64,000 nucleotides of DNA from Sulfitobacter dubius (GTDB lineage: Bacteria; Pseudomonadota; Alphaproteobacteria; Rhodobacterales; Rhodobacteraceae): the NCBI RefSeq assembly GCF_900113435.1, contig NZ_FOPG01000002.1, forward strand, positions 700,819 to 764,818. Direction: 5' to 3'. The translations under genes and the position numbers were made by a program. Below, piece by piece: positions 9,231-19,244 of the stretch. A model generated the notes under the pieces. The model was given only the letters and a program-made list of their open reading frames with translations. It was not told the origin of the DNA and made no database searches. Every line of letters begins with the position of its first letter. Position 1 is the stretch's first letter.

Positions 9231-10817
9231 ATGCCCGATCTCTATCCCATCAAACGCGCGCTTCTTTCCGTATCCGACAAGACCGGTCTTTTGGACCTTG
9301 GCAAAGCTTTGGCGGCGCGGGGCGTGGAACTGCTCAGCACCGGCGGCACCGCGAAAGCACTGCGTGACGCGGGGCTTGAGGTGTTGGATGTGGCCGATGT
9401 GACGGGCTTTCCCGAGATGATGGATGGGCGCGTGAAAACGCTGCACCCGGTGGTCCACGGCGGTCTGCTGGCCCTGCGCGACAATGACGAACACGTCGGC
9501 GCGATGAACGAACATAACATTGGCGCGATCGATCTGGTGGTGGTGAACCTCTACCCCTTCGAGGAAACTGTCGCCAAGGGCGCGGAATACGGCGAGGTGA
9601 TCGAGAATATCGACATCGGCGGCCCGGCGATGATCCGTTCGGCAGCCAAGAACCACGGTTTCGTCAACGTCGTGGTGGATGTCGAAGACTACGCCGAGGT
9701 CATCGCAGAGATGGAGGCCAACGACGGCCAGACATCTTACGCGCTGCGCCAGCGTTTGGCCCAAACCGCCTATGCCCGCACCGCCGCCTATGACACTGCC
9801 GTCAGCACTTGGATGGCCGAACAGGTCGAGGTCACCCCGCGCCGCCGCACCTTTGGCGGCACGCTGGCGCAAACCCTGCGCTATGGTGAGAACCCGCACC
9901 AGCAGGCGGCGTTCTACACTGACGGCTCCACCGCGCCGGGTCTGGCGAACGCCGTGCAGCATCAGGGCAAGGAGTTGTCCTACAACAACATCAACGACAC
10001 CGACGCGGCCTTTGCGCTGGTCAGTGAATTTGACCCCAAGGACGGCCCCGCCTGCGCGATCATCAAACACGCCAACCCCTGCGGCGTGGCGCGGGGCGAG
10101 ACGATGCTGGAGGCCTACAAGCGCGCTTTTGACTGCGACCGCACCTCGGCTTTCGGCGGCATCATCGCGTTGAACCAACCGCTCGATGGCCCGACTGCCG
10201 AAGCCATTGCTGCGATCTTTACCGAGGTTGTCATCGCACCGGGCGCGGATGAGGACGCCAAACGCATCTTCGCCGCCAAGAAGAACCTGCGTCTGCTGAC
10301 CACCGAAGGTCTGGCCGACCCTGCCGCCGCTGCTTTGGCCGTGCGTCAGGTCTCGGGCGGGTTCCTTGTGCAGGACAAAGACGTGGGCCGCGTCAGCCGC
10401 GATGACCTCAAGGTCGTGACCAAGCGCAAGCCGTCGGATCAAGAACTCGACGACATGCTGTTCGCTTGGACCGTGGCGAAACACGTCAAATCCAACGCCA
10501 TCATCTACGTCAAAGACGGTGCCACAGTCGGCGTTGGCGCAGGCCAGATGAGCCGGGTGGACAGCACCCGCATCGCCGCGCGCAAGGCGCAAGATATGGC
10601 CGAGGTAATGGACATCGAAGCGCCGCTGACCCAAGGCTCGGTCGTGGCCTCCGATGCGTTCTTCCCCTTTGCCGACGGTCTTATCACGGCGGCAGAGGCC
10701 GGTGCCACGGCGCTGATCCAGCCCGGCGGCTCCATGCGGGACGACGAGGTGATCGCGGCAGCGGATGAAGCGGGCCTTGCCATGGTCTTCACCAATATGC
10801 GCCACTTCCGGCACTAA
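9231..10817 (+). CDS. purH: Bifunctional AICAR formyltransferase / IMP cyclohydrolase
   Basis: 528 residues. It catalyses the last two steps of purine synthesis: formylation of AICAR with 10-formyl-THF, then ring closure to IMP. The N-terminal MGS-like cyclohydrolase domain (about 1-150) shows [24 protein letters not shown] and [13 protein letters not shown]. The transformylase domain shows [11 protein letters not shown] near 219, KHANPCGVA near 280 and [10 protein letters not shown] near 475. The start at 9231 is chosen from AAGGA upstream and family alignment; the longer open frame from 9117 reads through the preceding gene. Confidence 0.97.
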   Translation: MPDLYPIKRALLSVSDKTGLLDLGKALAARGVELLSTGGTAKALRDAGLEVLDVADVTGFPEMMDGRVKTLHPVVHGGLLALRDNDEHVGAMNEHNIGAIDLVVVNLYPFEETVAKGAEYGEVIENIDIGGPAMIRSAAKNHGFVNVVVDVEDYAEVIAEMEANDGQTSYALRQRLAQTAYARTAAYDTAVSTWMAEQVEVTPRRRTFGGTLAQTLRYGENPHQQAAFYTDGSTAPGLANAVQHQGKELSYNNINDTDAAFALVSEFDPKDGPACAIIKHANPCGVARGETMLEAYKRAFDCDRTSAFGGIIALNQPLDGPTAEAIAAIFTEVVIAPGADEDAKRIFAAKKNLRLLTTEGLADPAAAALAVRQVSGGFLVQDKDVGRVSRDDLKVVTKRKPSDQELDDMLFAWTVAKHVKSNAIIYVKDGATVGVGAGQMSRVDSTRIAARKAQDMAEVMDIEAPLTQGSVVASDAFFPFADGLITAAEAGATALIQPGGSMRDDEVIAAADEAGLAMVFTNMRHFRH

Positions 10818-10832
10818 GCGAAGGGCAGCACC

Positions 10833-11321
10833 ATGCGGACATTCGGCATCGCGGCCTTTGTGGCCTTTCTGATCGATCAGATCAGCAAATATGTGGTCAT
10901 TCACATGATGGAACTGGCACGTATCCGTTCCATTGATGTGCTGCCGCCGGTGCTGAACTTCCGCTATGGTGAAAACCGCGGCATCAACTTCGGCCTCGGT
11001 GGCGACATGAGCCAATGGGTGCTCATTGTGCTGGCGCTGGCGATCTGCGCGGGCGTCACTGTTTGGCTGTGGCGCAGCCCGCATGGGCGTTGGGCGCAAC
11101 TGAGCGGCGGGATGTTGGTCGGCGGGGCGCTGGCGAATGTGGCGGATCGGCTGATCTATGGCTATGTGCTCGATTTCCTGAATAACTCTTGCTGTGGCAT
11201 CAATAATCCCTTTGTTTACAACCTTGCCGATGTCTTCATTTTCGCCGGAGCCTTGGGCCTGATCCTCTTTACCGGAGAGCCAAAAAGCGCGTCCAAGCGC
11301 CGGGGCAAAAAAGGTCAGTGA
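10833..11321 (+). CDS. lspA: Lipoprotein signal peptidase (signal peptidase II)
   Basis: 162 residues, about four transmembrane helices. This aspartyl protease cleaves lipoprotein signal peptides in the inner membrane. Conserved motifs are FLIDQISKYVV (Asp15), GENRGINFG, GGALANVADRL with catalytic Asp105, and VYNLADVFIFAG with catalytic Asp133. It begins 15 bases after purH and probably belongs to the same operon. The next gene encodes a lipoprotein, a likely substrate. The short Lys/Arg-rich tail is cytosolic by inference. Confidence 0.96.
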   Translation: MRTFGIAAFVAFLIDQISKYVVIHMMELARIRSIDVLPPVLNFRYGENRGINFGLGGDMSQWVLIVLALAICAGVTVWLWRSPHGRWAQLSGGMLVGGALANVADRLIYGYVLDFLNNSCCGINNPFVYNLADVFIFAGALGLILFTGEPKSASKRRGKKGQ

Positions 11322-11372
11322 CATTGCCCGCCTGCCTGCGATATTGAGAGGCAGACCCCGAAAGGAGACACC

Positions 11373-11885
11373 ATGCGTCGCATTGCCCTCATCAGCTTGA
11401 TCCCGCTGGCCCTCGCCGCCTGCAGCAATCAGGGCCTTCGCGATTTGCAGCCTGTTTCTGACGGCCCGGATGAGTTCTTGATCCAACCGGTCAAGCCGCT
11501 GGAACGCCCTGACAGTTTGAACAGCTTGCCCGTCCCCACACCGGGGCAGGCGAACCTGACCGATCGTTCGGCGATTGCAGAAGGCGTTGCAGCCTTTGGC
11601 GGGCGATTGGATACATCCGGTGGTATCCCCGCAGGCGACGCAGCACTGGTGCAACATGCAGGCCGGATGGGTGTACAGCCCGGTATTCGCGGCACATTGG
11701 CGCAGTCCGATGCCGAGTTCCGCAAACGCAAGGGTCGCTTCACCCAGTTCCGCATCGTGCCGGTGGATCGCTACAGCCAAGCCTACCAGCGGCAAACACT
11801 CGATGCCTATAGCGAGGCAGAGCGCTGGCGCAACGCAGGCGGGCGTACGCCGTCTTACCCTCCGCAAGACACACGTTTTCGCTAG
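11373..11885 (+). CDS. DUF3035 lipoprotein
   Basis: 170 residues with a lipoprotein signal peptide: basic start MRR, hydrophobic core and lipobox LAAC with Cys17 as the predicted lipidated residue. The mature part contains DGPDEFLIQPVKPLERPDS, which matches the DUF3035 family of alphaproteobacterial lipoproteins; some members have been linked to the outer-membrane assembly machine, which is not shown for this one. The C-terminal half (FRKRKGRFTQFRIVPVDRY) is basic. AAAGGAG precedes the start. It lies between lspA and an M16 peptidase pair, all in one direction. Confidence 0.9.
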   Translation: MRRIALISLIPLALAACSNQGLRDLQPVSDGPDEFLIQPVKPLERPDSLNSLPVPTPGQANLTDRSAIAEGVAAFGGRLDTSGGIPAGDAALVQHAGRMGVQPGIRGTLAQSDAEFRKRKGRFTQFRIVPVDRYSQAYQRQTLDAYSEAERWRNAGGRTPSYPPQDTRFR

Positions 11886-11949
11886 GCTTCTTGAATGTAG
11901 CGTCAGACCGCGTAGGTAATGCGGGAGGCGATATATTTCGAGGTAAGCA

Positions 11950-13296
11950 ATGATCCGACTGCCGATGATGGCGGCCCTGGTGGCGACGCTCTTCACAGCC
12001 CCCTCCGCGCAGGCGCGCGATAACGAGAATGAGGCGGTAACCCATTTCACCCTCGATAACGGCATGGAGGTCGTGGTCGTCGAAGACCACCGCGCCCCGG
12101 TCGTGCAGCAGATGGTCTGGTACCGCGCAGGCTCAGCCGATGAACCCAAAGGGTCATCCGGGGTGGCGCATTTTCTTGAACACCTGCTGTTCAAAGCCAC
12201 CGATAAGCTGGAGTCGGGCGAATTTTCCGCCACCGTGGCCGCCAACGGCGGACGCGACAATGCCTTCACCAGCTACGATTACACCGCCTATTTCCAGCGC
12301 GTCGCCGCTGACCGTCTCGGCCTGATGATGGAGATGGAGGCCGACCGGATGAAGAACATCCGCCTCACCCCCGAAAACATCGAAACCGAACGCGATGTGA
12401 TTTTGGAAGAGCGCAACCAGCGGACCGAGAACAACCCCGCCGCCCTGTTCAGCGAACAGCTCAACGCCGCGCAATATCTCAACCACCGCTACGGCGTGCC
12501 GATCATCGGCTGGAAACATGAGATGGAGGAGTTGGACCTCGAAGATGCGCTGTCGTTCTATGAGCTCTACTATTCGCCCAACAACGCCATCCTTGTGGTC
12601 TCCGGCGATGTGATGCCCGAGGACGTACGCGAATTGGCCGAAGCCACCTATGGTCAGATCCCCGCTAACCCGGAGTTACCCGAGCGCCTGCGCACCGCAG
12701 AGCCGCCGCAGATCGCCGAACGCCGGTTGATCTACAAAGATGCCCGCGTGGCCCAGCCCTATGTGCGCCGCTCCTACCTCGCGCAGGAGCGCGACAGCGG
12801 TGCGCAGGAAGGGGCGGCGGCGCTTTTGCTTCTCAGCGAATTGCTGGGCGGCGGCACAACCTCCTACCTCGCTGAAAAGCTGCAATTCGACGAACAGATC
12901 GCCAATTACACCGGCGCCTTTTACAAGGCTGATACGCTCGACGACACGACCTTTGATGTCGTGGTGCTGCCCGTGCCCGGCGTTAGCCTCCAGCAGGCCG
13001 AAGAGGCGCTGGACGAGGTGCTCGTGCAATTCATGGAGGCCGGGGTGGACCCCGAGCATCTTGAGCGCCTCAAGGCGCAATTGCGCGCTGATCAGATTTA
13101 CGCCCGCGACGATGCCGACCGCGTGGCAAACCGCTATGGCTCGGCCCTCGCCATCGGCCTAACGGTGCAAGACGTGCAAGATTGGCCCGACGTGCTGCAA
13201 GCCGTCACCGCCGAAGACATCATGCAGGCGGCCCGCACCCTGTTCGACAAACGCGCATCGGTCACCGGATGGCTGATGAAGGAGGACGCGCAATGA
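11950..13296 (+). CDS. M16 family zinc metallopeptidase, catalytically competent
   Basis: 448 residues with a signal peptide (about 1-22, ending APSAQA). The inverted zinc motif HFLEH is at residues 74-78 (His74, Glu77, His78), with the distal glutamate in ETERDVILEERNQR near 145. The second half is an M16 C domain. This is the pitrilysin/insulinase superfamily, of the half-size bacterial periplasmic kind. It overlaps the next M16 gene by four bases (ATGA), and the two products probably form a heterodimer in the periplasm, as in other bacterial M16B pairs. Substrate unknown. Confidence 0.94.
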   Translation: MIRLPMMAALVATLFTAPSAQARDNENEAVTHFTLDNGMEVVVVEDHRAPVVQQMVWYRAGSADEPKGSSGVAHFLEHLLFKATDKLESGEFSATVAANGGRDNAFTSYDYTAYFQRVAADRLGLMMEMEADRMKNIRLTPENIETERDVILEERNQRTENNPAALFSEQLNAAQYLNHRYGVPIIGWKHEMEELDLEDALSFYELYYSPNNAILVVSGDVMPEDVRELAEATYGQIPANPELPERLRTAEPPQIAERRLIYKDARVAQPYVRRSYLAQERDSGAQEGAAALLLLSELLGGGTTSYLAEKLQFDEQIANYTGAFYKADTLDDTTFDVVVLPVPGVSLQQAEEALDEVLVQFMEAGVDPEHLERLKAQLRADQIYARDDADRVANRYGSALAIGLTVQDVQDWPDVLQAVTAEDIMQAARTLFDKRASVTGWLMKEDAQ

Positions 13297-14615
13297 GATT
13301 TTTCTACGCCCTGATCTTGTCGGCGTTTGCCGCACTCCCCGCCCGTGCCGAAGTCGACATTCAACCCGTCACCAGCCCCGGCGGCATCACCGCTTGGCTG
13401 GTCGAAGAACATTCGATCCCCTTTGTTGCCTTGGAAATCCGTTTCCGGGGCGGCGCATCTCTGGACGCCCCCGGCAAACGCGGCGCGATCAACCTGATGA
13501 CCGGCCTTCTGGAAGAGGGCGCAGGCGACATGGACGCGCGTGCCTTCAGCCGCGAGACCGAAGCGCTGGCAACCAACCTCAGCTTCGACGTGTCGGATGA
13601 CTCGCTTTCCGTCTCGGCCCGTTTCCTGACCGAAAACCGCGACGCCTCCATCGAGCTTCTGCGCGCCGCATTGTTGGAGCCGCGCTTTGACGAAGATGCG
13701 GTAGAGCGGGTGCGCGGTCAGGTGATCTCAAACATCCAGTCGAACCAGAAAGACCCGAATGAGATCGCCCGCCAGACCTTCGACAAGATCGCCTTTGGCG
13801 ACCATCCCTATGGCAGTTCTCTAAACGGCACGCTTGAGACGGTGGCCGGGTTGACCCGCGACGACTTGATTGAGGCGCATAGCGCCGTGCTGGCCCGTGA
13901 CCGCATCTATGTCGGCGCCGTGGGCGACATCACCCCCGAAGAACTGGGCAAGCTGCTCGATACCCTGCTGGGCGATCTGCCCGCCAAGGGTGCGCCGATG
14001 CCCCCGCGCACCGATGTGGATATCCCCGCGGGCACAACCGTGGTCGATTTCGCCACACCGCAATCCGTTGCGATCTTCGGCCAGCCGGGCCTCGCGCAGG
14101 ACGATCCCGATTGGTTCACTGCGACAGTGCTGAACCACGTCCTCGGCGGCGGCGGTTTCGAATCCCGTCTCATGACCGAGGTGCGCGAGAAGCGTGGCTT
14201 GACCTACGGCGTCTATTCCTACCTCGCCCCGCGTGATCTGGCTGAGACCTACCTCGGCTCCGTCAGTTCGGCCAATGACCGTATCGGTGAGGCGATTGAC
14301 GTGATCCGCGCCGAATGGGCCAAAGCCGTTGTTGAAGGCATCACGCAAGAGGAACTGGAGGCCGCCAAGACCTATATCACCGGCGCTTATCCCCTGCGTT
14401 TTGACGGAAACAGCCCGATTGCCAATATCCTCGTCGGCATGCAGATGCTTGATCTGCCGACCGACTATATCGCGACCCGCAACGACAAGGTCGAAGCGGT
14501 CACGCTGGACGACGTCAAGCGCGTCGCGGCGGATTTGCTGGACCCGGAGAACCTGCACTTCGTCGTGGTCGGCCAGCCTGAAGGGCTTGAGGCTTCCACC
14601 TTACCGCAGGAATGA
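13293..14615 (+). CDS. M16 family protein lacking the zinc motif (partner subunit)
   Basis: 440 residues from the overlapping ATG at 13293; the longer frame from 13182 is inside the upstream gene. A signal peptide is visible (MRFFYALILSAFAALPARA). The fold matches M16, but where HxxEH should be the sequence reads INLMTGLLEEGAGD, so the zinc ligands are missing. The glycine-rich C-domain loop LGGGGFESRLMTEVREKRGLTYG, split by family convention, is well kept. In known M16B pairs the inactive subunit supplies part of the substrate chamber. Translational coupling to the active gene supports a one-to-one complex. Confidence 0.93.
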   Translation: MRFFYALILSAFAALPARAEVDIQPVTSPGGITAWLVEEHSIPFVALEIRFRGGASLDAPGKRGAINLMTGLLEEGAGDMDARAFSRETEALATNLSFDVSDDSLSVSARFLTENRDASIELLRAALLEPRFDEDAVERVRGQVISNIQSNQKDPNEIARQTFDKIAFGDHPYGSSLNGTLETVAGLTRDDLIEAHSAVLARDRIYVGAVGDITPEELGKLLDTLLGDLPAKGAPMPPRTDVDIPAGTTVVDFATPQSVAIFGQPGLAQDDPDWFTATVLNHVLGGGGFESRLMTEVREKRGLTYGVYSYLAPRDLAETYLGSVSSANDRIGEAIDVIRAEWAKAVVEGITQEELEAAKTYITGAYPLRFDGNSPIANILVGMQMLDLPTDYIATRNDKVEAVTLDDVKRVAADLLDPENLHFVVVGQPEGLEASTLPQE

Positions 14616-14616
14616 C

Positions 14617-14649
14617 AAAAGCGCCGCTCCCGAAAAGGGGCGGCGCTTT
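14617..14649. terminator. Rho-independent terminator between convergent genes
   Basis: AAAGCGCCGC pairs with GCGGCGCTTT around a short loop, starting two bases after the stop of the M16 gene. The A-run on the left and T-run on the right make it usable from both strands, so it probably also ends the minus-strand aldehyde dehydrogenase transcript that stops at 14673. Confidence 0.85.
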
Positions 14650-14672
14650 CAACTTGTCTCGGGCGTCAGGGC

Positions 14673-17018
14673 TTATTCGCCGTAGGGCACCCAGATATTC
14701 TTGACCTCTGTCGCGGCCTGCAAGAATGCACGCCCCGCGCCTTCGGCCCCGAACCAATCGCGCGCCATGCCGTGGTTGACCCAAGTGCGCTTGATATTGC
14801 TCGCCGCGCCTTTCTCAACCACGCCGGACAGTTCCGCCGCGCCAAAGCTCCAGACGGCATCAATGTCCATATGCCGCGCCATCGGGTCGGCCAGATCGGC
14901 CTGCGGCCCGGTCAGGATATTCACCACACCGGCAGGCACGTCGGAAGTCTCCAAAACCTGCACGAAATCGGTCGCCGCCAGCGGGAAGGGTTCGCTCGCC
15001 GAAAGGATCACGCGGTTGCCCATGGCGATGGCGGGGGCCATGCAAGAAATCAGGCCCAAAAGCGGTGCCTCTGCCGGGCAAAGCGCCCCGATCACGCCCA
15101 CAGGCTCCTTCATCGCCAGCGCCACGCCCCGGATCGGCACCCCATGCACCTGACCGTCGTATTTGTCGGCCCAAGCGGCATAGGTGAACAGCCGGTCAAT
15201 GGCGGCATCAACCTCCTTGCGACCCGCCTTCGCCCCCTGCATCGCATCCAGCCGCGCGGCGAATTCATCGCCCCGCGCTGAGAGGTTCTCGGCAATATAA
15301 TAAAGGATCTGCGCCCGCAGATGGCCAGAGGTTTTCGACCACCCCTTCGCCGCATGCGCCGCCTCAACGGCGTTGCGCACATCTTTGCGGTTGGCGAGGC
15401 TGACATGCCCCAAAAGCCCGCCGGACTTGCCCCAGACCGGTGCGGAATACCCCCCATCGGGCCGGGCTTGCTTGCCCCCGATATAAAGCTTTGCCGTGCG
15501 GTCGATCCCGTCTTCCGGGCCACCTTCACCGGTGAAGGCTTCGATCTCCTTCAACGGTTTGGCGGAAACCTTGGGCTTGGTATAGCCCGCCAGACCTTCC
15601 CAGCCGCCCTCACGGCCAAAGCCGCTCTCGCGTTTGCCGCCAAACCCGGCCGCCGCATCCATCATATTGGTGCCGTTGATCCAAACGATCCCGGTCTCCA
15701 ACTGCGGCGCAATATCAAGGGCGAGATTCACATTCTCGGTCCAGACCGTCGCCGCCAGCCCATAGCGCGTGTTGTTGGCAAGCTGCACCGCCTCGCTCGG
15801 CGTGCGGAAGGTGGTGGAGACCAACACCGGCCCGAAAATCTCTTCCTGCATCAGTGTATCGGCCGGGTTCAGTCCGGTGATCAGCGTCGGCGGATAGAAA
15901 CACCCATTCTCAGGCATCTCCCCCGGCGTGACAAACCGCTCGCCCGCAGTGTTCGCCTCCACCATCTCGCTCACGCGCTTGTATTGCACCGGGTCGGCCA
16001 GCGCGCCCACGTCAATGCTCTTGTCCAGCGGATCGCCGATACGCAGCTTCTCCATCCGGGTGCGCAGCTTGGCATAGAACCGGTCCGCAACAGGCTCATG
16101 CACCAGTAACCGCGAGCCCGCACAGCAGACCTGCCCCTGATTGAACCAAATCGCGTCAACCAGCCCCTCAACGGCGCTATCAAGATCGGCGTCATCAAAG
16201 ACGATGTAGGGCGACTTGCCGCCCAACTCCAAAGTCAGCGCCTTGCCCGAGCCTGCCGTCGCCTTACGAATGCGGCGCCCCACGGCGGTGGAGCCGGTAA
16301 AGGCGATCTTGTCGATATCCTCATGGGTGACGATCATCTCGCCCACGGCACCATCACCGGTGACAATGTTAACCACACCCTTCGGCAGGCCCGCCTGACG
16401 GCAAATGTCAGCAAAGAGCAGCGCTGTCAGCGAAGTATACTCCGCAGGCTTCAACACCACCGTGTTGCCCATCGCCAGCGCGGGCGCGATCTTCCACGCC
16501 AGCATCAATAGCGGGAAGTTCCACGGAATGATCTGCCCACAAACCCCAAGCGCCTGCGCATCGGGCAACTCGTTGTCCATCAACTGCGCCATGCCCGCGT
16601 GATAATAGAAATGTCGCTGCGCCAAAGGCACGTCGATATCGCGCGCCTCACGGATCGGCTTGCCGTTGTCCAAGACCTCCAAGACCGCAAACAACCGCGC
16701 GTGTTTCTGCAACAACCGCGCCAGCGCATAGATATGCCGCGCCCGGCCATGGCCGCCCAGCTTCTCCCACTTCGGCTGCGCCTTTCGCGCGGCCTTCACC
16801 GCGCTATCAACATCACCCTGCGTCGCCTGCGTCAGACTTGCCAAAACCTCACCCGTCGCCGGGTTGGTGCTGTCAAAACCTGCTCCCGGCGCGGTGAACG
16901 CCCCATCAATGAAGTGACCAAAACGCCCGCCCTGATCGACGATCCACGCCAGCGCATCTGCCGCCGATTCCGGGGCCGGCCCGTATTCCATGCTCTCAAA
17001 AATCTCGGACACGCTCAT
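14673..17018 (-). CDS. ALDH16-type aldehyde dehydrogenase with a second, truncated ALDH domain
   Basis: 781 residues from the ATG at 17018; the open frame reaches 17183 but that part overlaps deoC. Residues about 1-500 form a full [15 protein letters not shown], the Glu motif [16 protein letters not shown] and the Cys motif [11 protein letters not shown] are all present. Residues about 510-781 repeat the NAD-binding half of an ALDH ([24 protein letters not shown]) but lack LELGG and the catalytic cysteine. This layout is the ALDH16 family, known in Rhodobacteraceae. Its natural aldehyde is uncertain. It follows deoC by 44 bases, so acetaldehyde or a deoxyribose-derived product is a reasonable guess. 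Confidence 0.93.
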   Translation of the reverse strand: MSVSEIFESMEYGPAPESAADALAWIVDQGGRFGHFIDGAFTAPGAGFDSTNPATGEVLASLTQATQGDVDSAVKAARKAQPKWEKLGGHGRARHIYALARLLQKHARLFAVLEVLDNGKPIREARDIDVPLAQRHFYYHAGMAQLMDNELPDAQALGVCGQIIPWNFPLLMLAWKIAPALAMGNTVVLKPAEYTSLTALLFADICRQAGLPKGVVNIVTGDGAVGEMIVTHEDIDKIAFTGSTAVGRRIRKATAGSGKALTLELGGKSPYIVFDDADLDSAVEGLVDAIWFNQGQVCCAGSRLLVHEPVADRFYAKLRTRMEKLRIGDPLDKSIDVGALADPVQYKRVSEMVEANTAGERFVTPGEMPENGCFYPPTLITGLNPADTLMQEEIFGPVLVSTTFRTPSEAVQLANNTRYGLAATVWTENVNLALDIAPQLETGIVWINGTNMMDAAAGFGGKRESGFGREGGWEGLAGYTKPKVSAKPLKEIEAFTGEGGPEDGIDRTAKLYIGGKQARPDGGYSAPVWGKSGGLLGHVSLANRKDVRNAVEAAHAAKGWSKTSGHLRAQILYYIAENLSARGDEFAARLDAMQGAKAGRKEVDAAIDRLFTYAAWADKYDGQVHGVPIRGVALAMKEPVGVIGALCPAEAPLLGLISCMAPAIAMGNRVILSASEPFPLAATDFVQVLETSDVPAGVVNILTGPQADLADPMARHMDIDAVWSFGAAELSGVVEKGAASNIKRTWVNHGMARDWFGAEGAGRAFLQAATEVKNIWVPYGE

Positions 17019-17062
17019 GCCTTCATCCTTTTCCAAATACCGTCCCGCAGCCTGCAACAGGC

Positions 17063-18076
17063 TCAGGAGGTCGCGTGGCGGTAAGCCGCCGAATAGTTGC
17101 CGGTCACATGATGTTCCAACTGCCGCTCGATGTCGCCCAAGAGCGAAGACGCCCCAAAGCGGAACAGGTCGGGCTGCAACCAACGGTCGCCCAACTCTTC
17201 CTTCATCAGCGCCAAATAGGTGATCGCATCCTTGGCCTTCGAGATGCCGCCCGCGGGCTTGTAGCCCACGCGCACACCGGTGCGCTCATAATACTCACGG
17301 ATCGCGCGGATCATCACGAGGCTAACAGGCAGGGTGGCGTTGACGCTTTCCTTGCCGGTCGAGGTCTTGATGAAATCGGCCCCGGCCATCATGCAAACCA
17401 GCGACGCGCGCGCGACATTGCGCAGCGAGCCCAATTCGCCGGTGGCAAGGATCGCTTTCACATGGGCCTCGCCGCAGGCCTCGCGGAAGGCGCGCATTTC
17501 ATCGTAAAGCGCCTGCCAGTCGCCCGAGAGCACATGACGGCGCGAGATCACGATGTCGATCTCTGTCGCCCCTGCCTCAACGCTCATCTCGATCTCGCGG
17601 ATGCGCAGTTCCAGCGGCGACAGGCCCGCCGGGAAACCGGTGGAAACGGCAGCGATCGGGATATTGGTCCCTTCCAGCGCCTTGCGCGCGGCGGGGATCA
17701 TCTCGTGGTACACACAAACCGCACCGGTGGTGATCGGGGCCATGCCAAGCGCATCAAGCAGATCGGGCGCAATCGGTTGGCGCGCCTTGGCGCAGAGCCG
17801 CTCAACCCGGCGCGCGGTATCGTCGCCCGATAGGGTCGTCAGGTCGATACAGGTCACGGCGCGGAGCAGCCACGCGGCCTGATGCGCCTTTTTCAGCGAA
17901 CGGCGGGCGGGCAGGGCGGCGGCGCGGCGCTCGATCGCCGAGGTGTTCGCCTGCACAGAGCGCAGCCAATCCATATCAAGCGGCATAGGCTCGACACGTC
18001 GTTCGGTCACTTGCGGCAGATGGCCGGTCGCGCCGGTTTCAGTCGTGCTTTCGCGCGGGGTCGTTTGGGTGGCCAT
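17063..18076 (-). CDS. deoC: Deoxyribose-phosphate aldolase
   Basis: 337 residues. A class I aldolase that splits 2-deoxyribose-5-phosphate into glyceraldehyde-3-phosphate and acetaldehyde. The Schiff-base lysine motif DFIKTSTGKES is near residue 235 and the second conserved lysine is in GYKPAGGI near 275. The first 70 or so residues are an extension relative to short DeoC proteins, as in the longer DeoC class found in animals and many alphaproteobacteria. It is first in the deoC-ALDH minus-strand pair; no other deo gene (deoA, deoB, deoD) is in the window. Confidence 0.95.
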   Translation of the reverse strand: MATQTTPRESTTETGATGHLPQVTERRVEPMPLDMDWLRSVQANTSAIERRAAALPARRSLKKAHQAAWLLRAVTCIDLTTLSGDDTARRVERLCAKARQPIAPDLLDALGMAPITTGAVCVYHEMIPAARKALEGTNIPIAAVSTGFPAGLSPLELRIREIEMSVEAGATEIDIVISRRHVLSGDWQALYDEMRAFREACGEAHVKAILATGELGSLRNVARASLVCMMAGADFIKTSTGKESVNATLPVSLVMIRAIREYYERTGVRVGYKPAGGISKAKDAITYLALMKEELGDRWLQPDLFRFGASSLLGDIERQLEHHVTGNYSAAYRHATS

Positions 18077-18197
18077 CGGGTCTCTCCGGTTTGGTCAGGC
18101 GGGCAAAATGACATGGGGCCGGGGGCAAGGCAAGCGACGCTAACCCCGCGTCACGGGGCGATTGCCCGAAAAACAGGCAAGATGCCGCAATTGTTAA

Positions 18198-18246
18198 TGA
18201 GAACCATTCTCAACTGTTGACTTAATTGAGAATCGTTCTCATTAAT
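18198..18246 (+). promoter_or_regulatory. Two Fur/Mur-like palindromes and a candidate promoter for the metal importer
   Basis: Two 15-base palindromes of the form TGAGAANNNTTCTCA lie at 18198-18212 and 18227-18241, 29 bases centre to centre. A TTGACT (18217-18222) and ATTAAT (18241-18246) with an 18-base spacer make a promoter whose spacer holds the second palindrome. Such sites are typical of Fur-family regulators (Fur or Mur); an Irr site (GAA-N3-TTC core) is the alternative. Binding would block RNA polymerase, giving repression in metal-replete cells. Regulator identity is inferred. Confidence 0.75.
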
Positions 18247-18251
18247 GTCTC

Positions 18252-19241
18252 ATGGAAAATACATCTGACCTGCTTCGCCCTTCCCGCCGCACCGCTTTAA
18301 TCGGTGGCATCAGTGCCGTTGCACTTCTCGGGGCTACGCCAGCCGCCTTCGCAGCGCAAAAACTTAACGTTGTCGCGACGATAGGGATGATCGCCGACGC
18401 CGCTCGCCGCGTGGGGGGCGAATTGGTCGAGGTCCGCTCGCTCATGGGTTCAGGGGTCGATCCGCACAGCTACCGCCAGACGCGCAGTGACATCGTGGCG
18501 CTGACACGGGCCGATCTGGTGCTCTGGCATGGTCTCTACCTTGAGGCGCAGATGGAGCGGTTTTTCGAGGATCTGGGCCGCAAGCGCGCCGTGGTTGCCG
18601 TGGCCGATGCACTGCCCAAGGACGATTTGCTCAGCCATCCGGATTACGAGGGCCGCTATGATCCGCATGTCTGGATGGACCCGAACACATGGTTTGCTGT
18701 GGTTGATGAAGTCACCCGCGCCCTGACCGAGGCCCAGCCTGCGGGAGCCGAGACTTTCGCCCAGAACGCGGCCACCTACCGCGCCGAGCTGGAACATCTG
18801 GCCAGCTATGCCGCCGAGACCGTGGCACAGGTGCCAGAGAGCCAGCGCGTGCTGGTCACAGCCCACGACGCATTCAGCTATTTCGGACGCGCCTTTGGGT
18901 TCGAGGTGATCGGCATTCAGGGCATCTCAACCAACAGCGAGGCGGGGCTGAACCGCATCTCTGCATTGGTCGATGAACTGGTCGACCGCGAAATCGGCGC
19001 CGTCTTTGTCGAAACGTCGGTTTCCGACCGCAACATGCGCGCGCTGGTCGAAGGCGCTGCGGCGCGCGGTCATGAGGTCGTGATCGGCGGCTCGCTCTAT
19101 AGCGACGCCATGGGGGAACCGGGTAGCTATGAGGGCACTTATATCGGTATGATCGATCACAACGTCACCACCATCGCCCGCGCACTTGGCGCGTCGGTGG
19201 ATGCGGGCGGGATGAACGGCAAGCTGGTACAGGGAAGCTGA
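18252..19241 (+). CDS. Metal ABC transporter substrate-binding protein (TroA/MntA/ZnuA family)
   Basis: 329 residues. The N-terminus has a twin-arginine-like signal (SRRTALIGG, then hydrophobic, cleavage near AFAA at about 35). Metal-ligand motifs of cluster A-I binding proteins are present: GSGVDPHSY near 77, DPHVWMDP near 140, VTAHDAFSYFGRAFG near 205 and FVETSVSD near 257. There is no long His-rich loop, which favours Mn or Fe over a ZnuA-type Zn role, though this is not decisive. It is the first gene of a four-gene importer. No Shine-Dalgarno is visible, and the predicted transcription start falls on the ATG. Confidence 0.93.
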   Translation: MENTSDLLRPSRRTALIGGISAVALLGATPAAFAAQKLNVVATIGMIADAARRVGGELVEVRSLMGSGVDPHSYRQTRSDIVALTRADLVLWHGLYLEAQMERFFEDLGRKRAVVAVADALPKDDLLSHPDYEGRYDPHVWMDPNTWFAVVDEVTRALTEAQPAGAETFAQNAATYRAELEHLASYAAETVAQVPESQRVLVTAHDAFSYFGRAFGFEVIGIQGISTNSEAGLNRISALVDELVDREIGAVFVETSVSDRNMRALVEGAAARGHEVVIGGSLYSDAMGEPGSYEGTYIGMIDHNVTTIARALGASVDAGGMNGKLVQGS

Positions 19242-19244
19242 TCC

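Noticed and set aside
9066..12269. A minus-strand open frame of 1067 codons across purH, lspA and the first M16 gene
   Set aside because: It is antisense to three well-supported genes, has no domain or ribosome site, and long antisense frames are common in GC-rich DNA.
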